Positions 50,243-61,966 of a DNA stretch of 64,000 nt are shown here, piece by piece. The translations under genes and the position numbers were made by a program. Numbering within the stretch: position 1 is the first letter of the stretch; every line of letters begins with the position of its first letter. This stretch comes from Zychaea mexicana (lineage: Eukaryota; Mucoromycota; Mucoromycetes; Mucorales; Lichtheimiaceae): positions 46,843 through 110,842 of the forward strand of contig NW_026516797.1 in NCBI RefSeq assembly GCF_025766255.1, read 5' to 3'. The notes under the pieces are model-generated. The model was not told the DNA's origin. It ran no database searches and saw only the letters and a list, made by a program, of their open reading frames with translations.

Positions 50243-51834
50243 TCATATCGCAAGATCCAATATGGTACGTTCACTGACACCGTGATGCGTCAATAGCTGT
50301 TTATCTTCTTCATCCACACTCTCTCCTGTTGTGATCGATGATGATGTTGGAGAGGTAGTAGTAGAAGTTGCTAGCGACGTATCTGCAAAATGAGCAAACA
50401 AGTGTTTCAGAATAACCGTAAACGATCGAGCATTTTCTTCGGCAAGCAGTGCATCGGCAATTGTGCATACGCTGATATAGATTTGTCGGTACGCAGTTGG
50501 CAGCTGATGAAGATAGTGTTGTTGCGGTACAGCGGCAGCAGCATTGGTGTTCTCGGGATCTTGTTGTTGTTGCTGTTGTTGCCGGGGCCATCCACGCACC
50601 AAAGCCTGTTCCAATGCAGACCAGTTTTGTACTAATGCACGATAATGATCCTGGGTATTTTGCTGACGCGTCCTATCTTCCACTGCCTTCACTTGCTGCT
50701 TCAAGTTTCGCATCGCTTCGGCTTGTGATTGGAACCATACAGAGAAACAGTCATCGTTATGGCTCCACCCAGACACATGGTTGAGATACACCATGCCAGA
50801 GAGAACAGCAAGTCGTGGGACAGCAATGAATGTAATGGGGTCCAAGTCTTGAATCATTGAGTGGCTAATGATGTTTTGTGACAAGGCTCGATGTAAGGTC
50901 GTTGGTAAAAGTCGAGTAAACGAGTCACTGAATAGCTCCTGAGGCAAAGGTCGATACGTTCTTGTAGGAGTCGTCGTCGTCATGATAGGCATTTCTGCGG
51001 ATGCAATCTTTTGTGATAAGAGCGAGTCCTGGTCATCATGACTACTGCTACTACCAAATACAACATGACCATAACAATGGTAGAGCTTGGATTCAAACCG
51101 GTCCCAATGGCGCATGAAGTCATCTAGGCGTGTTTGCAACAAGTGGGTCGTGGCCAGTATGAACGCACGGGCCGGCTGAAGTGCTTGGGCACGAGCGACT
51201 TTACGCAGTAGTTCAAGGGAGATCAACAGTCGATCAGCGTCGGGTTTAAGTTGCTCTGTGTAAAGCTCCAGATGGCGCACATTGTAGTTGTGGTGAAGTG
51301 CTTGGGCGGCAAACAGGACAGGTTCTTGCAACCGTTTCTGCTGGTGGTTGTGGTGTGATGTAATAAGAACGGGGGAGAGGGAGTAAGAAGGGGGAGATCG
51401 GCGGTTGGTTGTGGTTGTGTTGCTTGTGCATGAGCAGATCGCTCTGTGTAACAGTAGCAACGTGTCAAGGTAGATCATTTGTTGTCGATGCACAGTGTCA
51501 ATGACGTTCCTTTGTTCGTTCACCCCATCAATCTGACGTAGACTGTCAAGCCATTGTTCGTCTTTTGGAATTTAAAGATTAGACTCTTGCTATAATCACT
51601 ATCTCATATACATCATAGTTACAGTACTGTAGAGAAAAACGTACCCGCATGATAGAGCAGGGAAAGCAGATTATCTCGCTCTAGCTTTGGCACCTTGTCA
51701 CCAGGTTGAAGGGGCCATGTCCTGATGTCGAATACAGAACTCGGAATTACGGAGGGTGGTGATGGCTGTGCTACTGACGGATGACTGGCATGATTGACAG
51801 CGAGTCGAATGGTGTACAGATAAAGTGCATCCAT
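50243..51834 (-). CDS. LST-2 / ZFYVE28-like protein lacking the FYVE finger
   Basis: Homologue of lateral signaling target protein 2, an endosomal negative regulator of receptor signalling in animals. Exon 1 51834-51645, exon 2 51561-50243; 502 aa. Family landmarks: NLLSLLYHADEQWLDSLRQI (compare the FYYADEEL start of animal LST2), LFAAQALHHNYNVRHLE, RLDDFMRHWDRFESKLYHCY, and the best block ALSQNIISHSMIQDLDPITF followed by IAVPRLAVLSGMVYLN. After residue ~350 it has a poly-Gln run and a helical segment, then a Ser/Thr tail. No FYVE zinc finger is present, unlike ZFYVE28, so membrane targeting must differ if it is retained. Upstream, the 694-aa gene ends 525 bp away in the same orientation. Confidence 0.75.
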
Positions 51835-52358
51835 GATGTCTTACAAAGAGAGAGAGAGAGATAGAGTGTGTGTGTGTGTGTGTGCGTGGTACGATAAACG
51901 TGTGAGAAAGGAAAGAAAAGAAGAGAAGAAGGCAAGAAAACAAGGTTTTATAAGGGTTCTCTCTTTTCTGTCAGTAGTAGTAATAATGGTAGTGGTTGCA
52001 GTGGTCTATATGAGCGGGGGCAAGGCCGGCAACTTTCTATATTTAACCAACAAGGGGTTATTGTAGGCGGATAATAGGGAAGAAGGAGACAAGCACAAAA
52101 GATAGAAAGAAAGAGAGAGTGGGAAAGAGAAAGCAAATAACCTTAACACCCCTGCTTTTTTTTATATCCATCATTTCGCTCACGACCCTCTCCCTCACAA
52201 CGTCGTCGATCCACTGGCATGGTGATTGGATGGATAAGATGCATGCAAATGCACGCCTGGGGTTAACACACTCTGCTACTTATCCAGTAAGGGAGAGAGA
52301 GAGAGAGAGAGAGCCCTTTAATGATGATGATGATGATGATGATAATTGCTGAACTTTA

Positions 52359-55006
52359 TTACAGTTGAAGATCTTCTTCGCTCTGCTCCAGATGTCCATG
52401 CAGTCTCTGTAACCCAAGATCGACATAATAAAAAGTAGAAGAATAAAAAATACTGTATGTTAATTATGCACAGGGTGCTTTGATTTTCTCATACCACTTT
52501 CCCCATCATCATCATCTTTGTCATCCAACATCCTCTCCAGCAATTATCGAATGGGAAAAAGCTACCTGAATTCTTGGACCATCGATATGTTCTCTGCCTG
52601 CAAGTTCCATCAACCGGTCAACAAAAGTCAGTACAGACCGTTGCATATAAATGAGTGACGTCTCGGGGTTCATCATGATGTTCCCCTGCTGTCGGGTATG
52701 AGTGTTATTCCTTCGTTTACTGCGCGTCGTCTCAATCACCGCCAAGGCGCGCACCACAATTTCCACAAGCGTCGATGCAAGGTTCTCCAGCACATTGAGT
52801 GTCTCGGAATCAAACTGTGTTGTTGTGCTGCGTTCTTCCTCTTGCTCCAAGTCCTTGCTCACTTTGTCCTGCGTAGTCGTCAGGGATACTTCTTGCAGTG
52901 TTTGTAGCGACGTCAGGATTTGAACAATCCCGTCCATCCATTGCATAAGTCGGATTTCGACCCGTGCCGTAGACGATGCAGCTGTTGTGCTACTGTGACT
53001 AAGAGTAGCAGTATTAGCAGTACTGTTCGTGGTTGTGGATGATCTTGTTGCAGCTGTAGTTGTTGTGGTTGCTGCTGCAGATGTCGAATTAGCCATCTTG
53101 ACGTCGGCAAGACTATTATTACTGCTAGTGCTTGTGCTGCTGCTCGATGTACATGTAGAAGATTTCGGCGATCCTTGTTTGTTCACCTGCTGCGTCTCGC
53201 GCAGAAACTCCAAATTTTCTGAGGCCCACTGACCATAGATAGTGGCAAGTATCCGACATCCGTACGTCAATTTTCGTGATGGTAGACCAATAAAGGAGAT
53301 GACAGATGCGATAAACTCCACGCCATTTTGGATCGATTCCATCAACTGTTTAATAACATTCGATATTTAAGGTTCTTGTTCCCCTGTGCTCTAATCTCCC
53401 CCCCCCAAATAAATAAACCTTCCTCAACCCTGAATATCACCATGATATAAAGTAATCACCTTATCCCCATCAGGATGATGTAAAAGTTCCCGCATATCTG
53501 TCACCAGACTCTGCAACTTGGAGCACTCCGTATCGAGTTCGCTAATAAGGCCGATGCACAAGTTGTAGAACCATCCTTTCACTGTGGCAATCAGCTGTTC
53601 GTCGACGGGCATTCCCATGGCCTTCCATTCTAGTCCATTCTGCACAAGGTTGTCTCCATACAAAGTCATCTTTGATTCAAGCACAGATTGTAACCTTCGG
53701 ATATCATACAGTAAATCGCTTGTGCGTGGTATTGCTTGAATTACGAGTTCTTTCATATCTTCGATTGACTAATATCATAAAAGGTATTTAACTAACTGTT
53801 TTAGTTTACTTTGAACGACACATACACTCTTTTACCTGTACATAAGTAGCAATTTTGTTGATGTGTCCTTCAAACGCTCTCCATTCTGGGAATATATCCT
53901 ATCAAACAAGATAAGCTATCATTGCTATATTGCTTCTGTTCAGGAAGAAAACAAAAAGAAGACAAAAGACTTACTGCAAACGCTACCGAGCGATCGCCTC
54001 TTAATTCATCGGCAATCTTTAATATTCGATCGAGATTCTCCTTTACGTTTTGAAATCGCTGATCGTCTGACTTTGTATGGTCGGCGGTGTCAATCTGTGT
54101 CAAACAGTGTTGTAGCTGGTTTTGCTTTTCATGAAACGCTTGTCGATACTCGAGAATATTGAGATTCTGTCGTTGTGCTTGTGTTTTGAGCCACTGATCA
54201 AAGTCCATGGCTACTACCATTCTGTTTGGTTGTTGGTTGTTGTTTGTGGCAGCTTGCATTCCTGATATGCGTCGTAGAAAAGTAGCGTCCTGTTGTTGCT
54301 GTTGGCCACCACCAAAATTGGTGTTGAAACCGTCATGATAGCCAGTATTACTATTGTTGTTGAATCGACGTAATACTGAACTTTTCCGTATAGGTCGTTT
54401 ATATACACGTGGAGGTACAGGTTTGTTGATGCTATTATTATAAATGCTATTATTGTTGTTGTTATTGGTATCCATATCAACGTCATGCTCGGTTGGTGTT
54501 AATGTTGTTGCCGCAGGTCTGTTATTTTCGGGGCCGGTCATGGACAAGTGCCTTGCAATGTCGTTGGCCAAACTGTTGGATATTCGTTGCATCTTGCGAT
54601 CGCGGGCATTGTCTGAGAAGGTGCTGCGCTTTCGTTTAGTCGTCAATAACGAGCCGTTACTGTTGTTGACAGCTGCCTGGAACCCTGTTTTTTTTCATGT
54701 GAGTTTGACAATCGCACTTTTATTTTCATTAAGCGTCATTTACCTGGGCGCAACATGGAAGTCGGTCTTGTACTTGACACGTCAGATCGCTTATGTGTCT
54801 GACCCTTATTTTCGATCTCAAAGCTATCCTCTACAATAAATGAATTAGTTCCTAACATGATAAGATCTCGAGCAAACTAACAAACAAATAAATTACTTGA
54901 CATGTATTTAATACGTACCTAGCAGCCCAATTATTGTTTTTGTACAATCTTCCCAAATTGTCGCATCAGATCGTGTGGTGGCACCCCACATTGGCGGATC
55001 GTCCAT
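52359..55006 (-). CDS. unknown helical protein with N/Q-rich and Ser/Thr-rich inserts
   Basis: Seven exons: 55006-54919, 54830-54744, 54684-53975, 53898-53836, 53768-53460, 53345-52566 and 52406-52359; 694 aa, all junctions in phase. N-terminus MDDPPMWGATTRSDATIWED; then a basic nuclear-localisation-like stretch (TTKRKRSTF), poly-Asn, a central helical part (MDFDQWLKTQAQRQNLNIL; EYRQAFHEKQNQLQHCLTQI), a second helical part with conserved-looking LEWKAMGMPVDEQLIATVKG, then a Ser/Thr-rich insert and helical C-terminus ending HLEQSEEDLQL. I do not recognise the family. Head-to-head with the ARS-binding protein gene, 287 bp between start codons. Confidence 0.75.
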
Positions 55007-55293
55007 GATCGAAAGAAATAATGACGGAACGAGAAACGGAATAGAAAACGCCGGGTTTTTTTGATGCAACAGCGTTTTGTTCCATTAACAAAGTCCGCTT
55101 ATTATGAGTGGCCAGTGGGTGGGTGGTGGAATTGGGGGGACTTTATATCGTCTAATTGTAAAACTGATATATTATAGCACCCAAATAGAGATTTAGTCTC
55201 ACACACTTGCACCTACCCAACCCAGAGAGTGGCGCCCTTCTTTTTTTTTCCTTGTGTGCTGTCTTTCTCTTTTTCTTACCGGAAACTTTGTTC
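55007..55293. promoter_or_regulatory. shared divergent promoter
   Basis: 287 bp separate the ATG of the 694-aa gene (minus) from that of the Abp2-like gene (plus). The centre is AT-rich with GTGGGTGGGTGG; the right half is pyrimidine-rich. Coregulation is an inference. Confidence 0.5.
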
Positions 55294-57864
55294 ATGAACC
55301 TCTCTGAACTTATACATCGGTCTGCCGACGAAAGTCCATCGGCTGTTCATTGCACCTACGACCAATTCCAGCCAACTCCACCTCCCAGCACCACCGCTGC
55401 AGATGCTATGCAACTCTACAATAATGAGGTCCTCGAATCCCGCTTTGTAACTGCAAAGACGAACGATGAGGGTATGTACAGTCCAGCCAAGGTACGTTGT
55501 CTTGCCTTTATACATGTATAATGTTGACCCCCTCTCCTTATCGTTAATGAGGGATGAGAGATAATATATTATTTCCCACATATAATTACCACTTACTATA
55601 TATACAATTGCAAAAGTGGCAACTTTAAGAAAGCTTACCTTGATTATGTTATTGCATAACTTTTGTAGCTGTTGCCAATGTCAAGCCCTACAACCAGCAG
55701 CAGTAGTTGGCATTACAATCCAGCAACAGGCGAAAGCTCACGTTCGCCCTATGCTAGTACCCTTTCCGACCAGTCCGATCGACCACGGTTACTGCTACCT
55801 GATTCACCACCACCACCAGCAGCTTCTACTGGTTTAACGGGTACAGCAGCAACAGCAACAACAGCAACAACAGCTCATCCCCCTCCTCCTTCGTCTTCAT
55901 CAGTTTGTTCTAATACAACTAATACTGCAACCATCACATCTGTGGCTGCTTTGATTACAAGGGGAGGAGCTTCAGCAGGAGAAGGAGGAGGAACAGGAGG
56001 AGGAACAGGTACGCCTGCGAGCACGGACTCACCTGCATCACCCGTACCCATGGACCGCCTAACAGGATCACCTCGTTTCACCACCACCGGATCACCTGAG
56101 TTCCATCCAAATCAAAATCACCACCACCACCATCATCATGTTGCCACCATCATGGACAACAATAGAAACAGCAATAGTGATATAATCAGTAGTAACAACT
56201 CCATTGCCAGCTTATATTCACAAAAAAACAACGCTCGAAACCGTATACTGACAATCACAGGCCAGAGCGTCACCAAGGACAACATCGAAGAAGGCTATGT
56301 ACAATTTGTCCTGCAACATGATCCCCAATCCGTCAACGATAGCATTGAAAGCTTAATGTATGTGAAACGCAAGTTTTCATCTGTTCCCAAAACCGGTGAC
56401 TTGTCATATACGACGTGGGATGTGTTTAATTTAGTCAAAAAGCTTCATAATCAACAGGTACGCTTGCTTGTAAAGGAAAAGATCGAGAGATAGGTAGAAA
56501 AGTGACATATAATTTTACTTTATATATATATATATATATAGATCAAGAATTGGTCGCAATTGGTTGGACAACTTGGATTATCTGACATGACGGGCCGTCC
56601 CCAATTTGCACAACGCGTAAAACGATGGATGCGAAAATATAGAATAGACTGTTATTTTGATTATCTACTTGGCAACCCTTACAATTTTTATGCGACCGAC
56701 GACAAATCTTCAGGATGCTTAACAATGGGCAATTACCAAAAACGTAAAGCAGGCAGCAGCAAAACATCGTTAGCAGCAACATCAGCAGCAGCGGCAACCG
56801 TTACAGATGACACAGATTCGGTAAAATCATCAGGATCAGGCAATATTGGCGGTACTAGTAGTGGACGAACACGGAAACGATCGCGATATTATTTATTGAC
56901 CGATGAAGATGACGAAGATGAAGAGGACGATAACAATGGAACTAGCGATGATGAGGAACGACAACGACGCAGTACGCCTATTGTTCTTGCTGGAAGTCGA
57001 AAACGATCTAGAATGTCACCCCATCAACATGTCAGTACTGAAAGCATGCGGCTCTCGAAAGCATTACAGGAAAATAATCATCGGCTATCCGAACCTGACG
57101 ATGATGATCATGACGACAGCCATCATCACAACTATAGTCGTGATGCTGATGCTGATGGTGACCGTACCTTGACGGATGATGATGATGTTAATGACGATAT
57201 GCAAGACGGCGGTGACGATGGCGAAGATCGAGACAACAATAGTTACCATGACGATAATGAGCATAACCATATCAACTATGATGCCAATGACGACGAAATG
57301 GATGAGGGAGACGAAGAAGACGAACTTGCATCCACTTCCTCATCCTCTACCGTATCACAATCAGCAACGACACGAGGTGTCAACCAAAGACCTAATAACG
57401 ACCCTATAGCTACTACCACTACTACCACTAATACTATACCATTCTTAAACAACACATCAAGAACTACAACAACGACTACGGCTGGACCGATTTCCTCTTC
57501 TTCTTCTTCTGTCCCTGAACATCCCTCAACCATTCCCTCACCATCCGCATTAACAACACAACAACAACAACAACAACAACAGCCATGTTCTGATTGTAGC
57601 CAAATGCAAGGAACGGTCCATTCTTTACGGAACGATGTGTCCGAGTTGAAAACACAAGTTGCATCGTTACAAGCCCGGTTAGACGAAGAATTACAAAGCA
57701 AACAAACGATGGCTAAACAGATTTCTCGGTTCGAGAGCATGTGTGTCCATTATGATAACTGGCGGACCAAGCTAGCAGTGCATTTGCTGCAAAACCCTTT
57801 CAACATGGAATTGATGGAGCGGAAACGCGATTCTTCTTGCAACAATACAGCAGCCACTCCATAA
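55294..57864 (+). CDS. Abp2-type fungal ARS-binding protein
   Basis: Nuclear DNA-binding protein of the fungal ARS-binding protein 2 family (fission yeast Abp2 binds replication-origin ARS DNA). Exons: 55294-55491, 55669-56457 and 56542-57864; 769 aa. The family domain spans the exon 2/3 boundary: VTKDNIEEGYVQFVLQHDP, then FSSVPKTGDLSYTTWDVFNL, IKNWSQLVGQLGLSDMTGRP, VKRWMRKYRIDCYFDYLLGN. Before it lie Pro/Thr/Gly-rich sequence and a His run; after it come basic RKRSRYY, very acidic stretches, a Thr/Ser run and poly-Gln. A C-terminal coiled coil (SLRNDVSELKTQVASLQARL) may dimerise it. The ATG at 55294 is preferred over the upstream 55207, whose extra residues look like an artefact. Confidence 0.88.
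56521..56540. repeat. (TA)n at splice acceptor
   Basis: (TA)n microsatellite that ends exactly at the AG acceptor (56540-56541) of intron 2 of the Abp2-like gene, in place of the usual polypyrimidine tract. Confidence 0.85.
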
Positions 57865-59460
57865 ATAGCATCGACACCTTTTGTATACGCACATTACATT
57901 TCTTCCCTCTATACTCCTTTTTTCTAGTACTTTTGTAAAAAACAATAATAACTATCTTCCCTTTCCTCTTACCTCATTCCACTTACACATGCACCCGTCT
58001 CTTCCCCTCTTTCTAATCTACTACTACTACTCCTATCATCATCATCATCATCATCATGTACATATATTATAATATAGGAATCTATATTGTGTGTTGAAAT
58101 TTCCTTTTATCACACACATCAAACCATATACTCGTTCCTTGAAATGCCCGCCCTTCCCCCTCGTCCTCCCCACGTTTCTCTCTCCTGATATAAAGAACAG
58201 GGCGGGCTGATCTCCTGATAATTTGGCGCGAGAATTTTTAGCTGGTTTGAGCGTAAGGCCGTGGCGCATGGTGCTTTTTCATTCTTAAATGGTGGCTATA
58301 ATGTACAGACACAGTGAGATGAGACAGCAAACCACAGCGATAATTTACTTGTTATGATAGTACATCAAACTATGTGTCCGAGAAGTCTACTGGCGTGTCT
58401 GTCATGCCACGATCCGGACGCATTACACTGTTGAATAATGACAGTGGTTGGATAAAAGTGGCTTGAATAGGAAATTGAAAGTATGAGTTTGCTATCAAGT
58501 GGATGAGTGATTGGAAGAAAAATACGTACTACGAAAGTTATACTGGCCTAGGATAGGTTTACATACAATGCATGCACAGCATTTAGGCTTATTTTAAAGA
58601 CTATGCAACTTGATCCTGATGCATAAGAGAATCAAGGTGTTCAAAAGTGGCACGCATACTATTGATTTAAATGATTTGACTTATAACCGAGGTATGGTTA
58701 TAGACTAGTCAGCAAGGATCTTACTCTTTCTTTCTTTTTTGTTTTGTATGATGTATTTGCCGTCCACCTCGATTCTAAGAATGCCGTAAAGAGTATCAGT
58801 TGTCTTTATGATCCAGCTATGTCGAGTGATGTTGTATATATCATATAATCCGTTTGCTGATATATGGTGTGCTTGCAAAATGAGATGATCAGGAAACTTT
58901 CACTTTCATGTTAAAGGGTCAGACAGCAGTGTTGCGCATTAAAAAGCTGCCCTTCAAAGACTTGCACTTGTGCCCAAGCCCTGGTTTTGCAATTCCTGAT
59001 GTGATATACATACAGGATCCGCATCTATTTTTTTAACTCCAATAGGAAAAAAAGAAGACTCGCACATTTGCGACTTGCAAATGGGTGGATATGATTTACA
59101 CTTTATCGAGGTAAAAACAGCTTCCATTGATGCAATATCAGCTGGCTGACGCATGCTTTGCGTCTTTTTCAAAACATAAAATGACGTGGTTACTGCAAGA
59201 TGAATATATGAAAGCGTAAGTGTTTGAATGGTTAGTAGAGTGGGGATACCCAAAGACCAAATGTTTCAACGGAACGTATGTATCGTACATCGTTTCTGAC
59301 AGATAATTAACGAGGTAGTGTTATGGTGCATACTGACTTAAACCATCAAGATAATTCAATTACCGACCAAGAAACAATTCGTATCAGAGTTGGAAACTAT
59401 GTTTATTGATGTATTTTGAACAGATCTTACGGTTTACTTTTTGAATTAGCATGAAAGAGC
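57865..59460. other. intergenic
   Basis: 3' flank of the Abp2-like gene and left flank of the transposon. A (CAT/ATC)n run near 58035-58057. No supported gene; a 99-codon minus-strand ORF at 58954-59253 has no family features. Confidence 0.45.
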
Positions 59461-59472
59461 ATTTTCGAGCCT

Positions 59473-61620
59473 GTGATTAGAGTTAAAGTTTTGTCGGAAG
59501 TTAAAAATGTCAGCAGGAGTCGCGTTATTAAATGGGGTTTGCCTGATAAAAGACAAAAACGCGCAAAAGAGCAAGCAACATTTGCCAAAGATGGTCGTTT
59601 CCAACAATTAGTCCCAGCAATTCAACAACCAGTTGTTGAGATTCCGTTCGCAGAAGTCATGATTGAAACCGAACCCAACGACTTTGAATTCTTGCCTTCT
59701 TGTAAGCCGAAACAGTAACACTGGCACCACCGTATGGAACAACGAAGCAGTGGGATCGAAGCGCGGAAGCGGAAGATACTGGGGGTACTGGTAGAACTAC
59801 CAAGTGTTGCCGAAATGATAAGACTGCAGAGAAGAAAAAGGGCAGTTACAAAATCACCAACTTCTTTTTTCCTCGGTATCAGTAGATCAGTACCGCGAAA
59901 ATGACCGCGACCACTTTGACAAAGTAGCCACGGTAGATGATACCATCCCTTTCATGAGCAGCCAGGAAGGATTCGGACGCTTTACATCAATCATCACTCC
60001 AATCGCAAATACAAGAAAAAACGATAAACGAGCCCTTAACGATTATGAGTTGCGAAAACATATTAGTGCTCACGTCTATTTCCGAGAGCTGCTGAATGAC
60101 CGGCGGGTAAAGCAGGCATCCAAAACGGCGGCTGTAATTGCATGGATCGAGCCGTCAGAAAATTATCGTCCCCGCGCCATTGTATCATATGCCAAAGAAT
60201 TTTTACGCTTCGGTAAAATTTCATCTCATTAGCAAGAAAAACACACCAAACACCTTTCGTTTTTGAGCTAAAGTAGCAGCATTACAATGGCGGAAAAACA
60301 CTAAGCCAGAGAAAAGAGGAATTCCGGAAGTGCTCAATTATTTAAACGAAGTCGCTATTCCAGACCTTCTTGCTCTTCCAGGACATATCTCGCCTTCAGT
60401 ACTTTGAATCTTTTGTTTGTTTGAAGGGGAGCTACACCTACCGAGCCAACAAAAAGATGTTTATTACCGTGGTCATGAGCGCGATGATGTTGTTCAGTAC
60501 CGCCAAGAGTGGCTGCAAAAATGGTTGAATACAGCCGCTTTGTGAAAACGTACGACGACGACGATGTTTCAGTTGAGCAACAACCTCTTCTACCAGGCGG
60601 CCAAAAGAAGATCATTATGGTGACGCAAGATGAATTCGAACGACTGCAAGACCAACCTCTGGCTGTATGAGGGTGAAAATCCCATCCGTAAAAAGAGTCC
60701 AGGAGGATCCATTATGGTTAGCTAATCTTAATGCCCTCGCCATGGAGCCATGAGGATCAAAAACTGGAAATCTCGCAGACTGTTTTATGCTGGTGCCAAC
60801 CGAGAAGGTTATTGGACGTCAAAGGATACGATCGAGCAACTGAAAGAAGAAGCCATACCATTCTTTGAAGCACTTCATCCAGACTGTCAAGCGCTATTTT
60901 TGTTTGATCAATCAAGCAATCACAATGCTTATGGAGCAAGTGCGAAACTTGTAGGCCGTTTTGGCTTGAAAGATAAAGTCCTCAAGGGTATTGAGAAATG
61001 TGTGATTTTGCCAAGCAAGTACGTCAGTCCAGATGGGAATGTAGTTATCCAGAACTTTTTGCACCCTTGAGATTAAGCAAAAGAAGACAGCAAGTGGTGT
61101 GAAAGAAGATCGCATTTGGACCTTTGAGGCCATCAGAACCATTTTGGAAGAGCGTGGCCTGGGACTTTGAAAGGAATTTGAGGAAAAAAAAAGCATTGGA
61201 AAACCAATTGCGAACAGCCATCGAATGCTGATCGCACTTGTTGCCCTTATTATATGTTAGAGGGTCAACCCGACTTTGTTGCGCAGAAAGCGCGTTACAC
61301 GAGACTGTTCTCAAGCCTGGTCCTCTTATCCCAAGTACTATTGCAAAACAAAATTAAATAGAAAGATACTGGAGTGTTGCCAAGCGTATTGCAAGAATTG
61401 AGTGCGATCGTACATTTTCATCACTAAGAGATAACCTTGATAGCTTTCTAGATCAAGTCTCCCCACCTGATGCTAAGCCTCTAGAAATCCGCCGTTATTA
61501 CAATCGCTGCTGGCAATATATTCACGCATACGATGATATGAAAGCTGGAAACGCGATGCTTTTAAGCTTGTTGAAAAGTGTATCTCAAAAAGTTTTAAAT
61601 CCCACCGAACACTCAGAGTA
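59473..61620 (+). pseudogene. decayed DDE transposase
   Basis: Frameshifted copy of a fungal DDE-type transposase family found as large single-ORF proteins. In order: basic N-terminal piece (GLPDKRQKRAKEQATFAKDG, 59540-59600); helix-rich piece at 59954-60232; VYYRGHERDDVVQYRQEWL (about 60457-60513); a MVTQDE-type first acidic strand near 60617; WLYEGENPIRKKSPGGSIMV (about 60660-60718); then the longest intact piece at 60750-61070 with LFLFDQSSNHNAYGASAKLV (second catalytic Asp expected in FDQSSNH); the segment AIRTILEERGL (61128-61160); and a C-terminal RYW-VAKRIARIE-CDRTF block (61355-61620). At least six frameshifts or stops make it non-functional. Superfamily name not asserted. Confidence 0.8.
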
Positions 61621-61799
61621 AATGACATTACACTAAATTAATGGTCAAAACGCCCAATAATTCAATCGCCATACTTTAATATTACATATGATATTCATCT
61701 CAATCAACGATGGCTCCTGCGCCCCTATCAGCTATACTATTTACCAGCGGGATTTTAGATGCTGAACTGTTAAACAGTGCAAACAACTAGTATTTTTAC

Positions 61800-61966
61800 T
61801 ATTGATCCGCTCAATATGATATAACGATATATCTATTGGTTTATATCGCATATCGTAATAGCGAATAAGTGACAATTCTTAGCTTAATTTGATAACTCAT
61901 CACTATATCGAAATATTACTATATCGAATATCACTATAGCGAGCGAGCACCGATGTAGTACTACAG
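61800..61966. mobile_element. transposon terminal region, inverse copy of 6.2 kb end
   Basis: Contains TCACTATATCGAAATATTAC, then ATATCGAATATCACTATAGCGAGCGAG. Its reverse complement aligns with 6185-6320. It lies between the decayed DDE transposase and copy B of the large repeat, so it may be the right end of the former or part of a third element. Confidence 0.6.

Noticed and set aside
56543..57740. Long minus-strand Val/Cys-rich ORFs
   Set aside because: Antisense shadows of Asn/Thr/Gln/Asp repeats in the Abp2-like gene.
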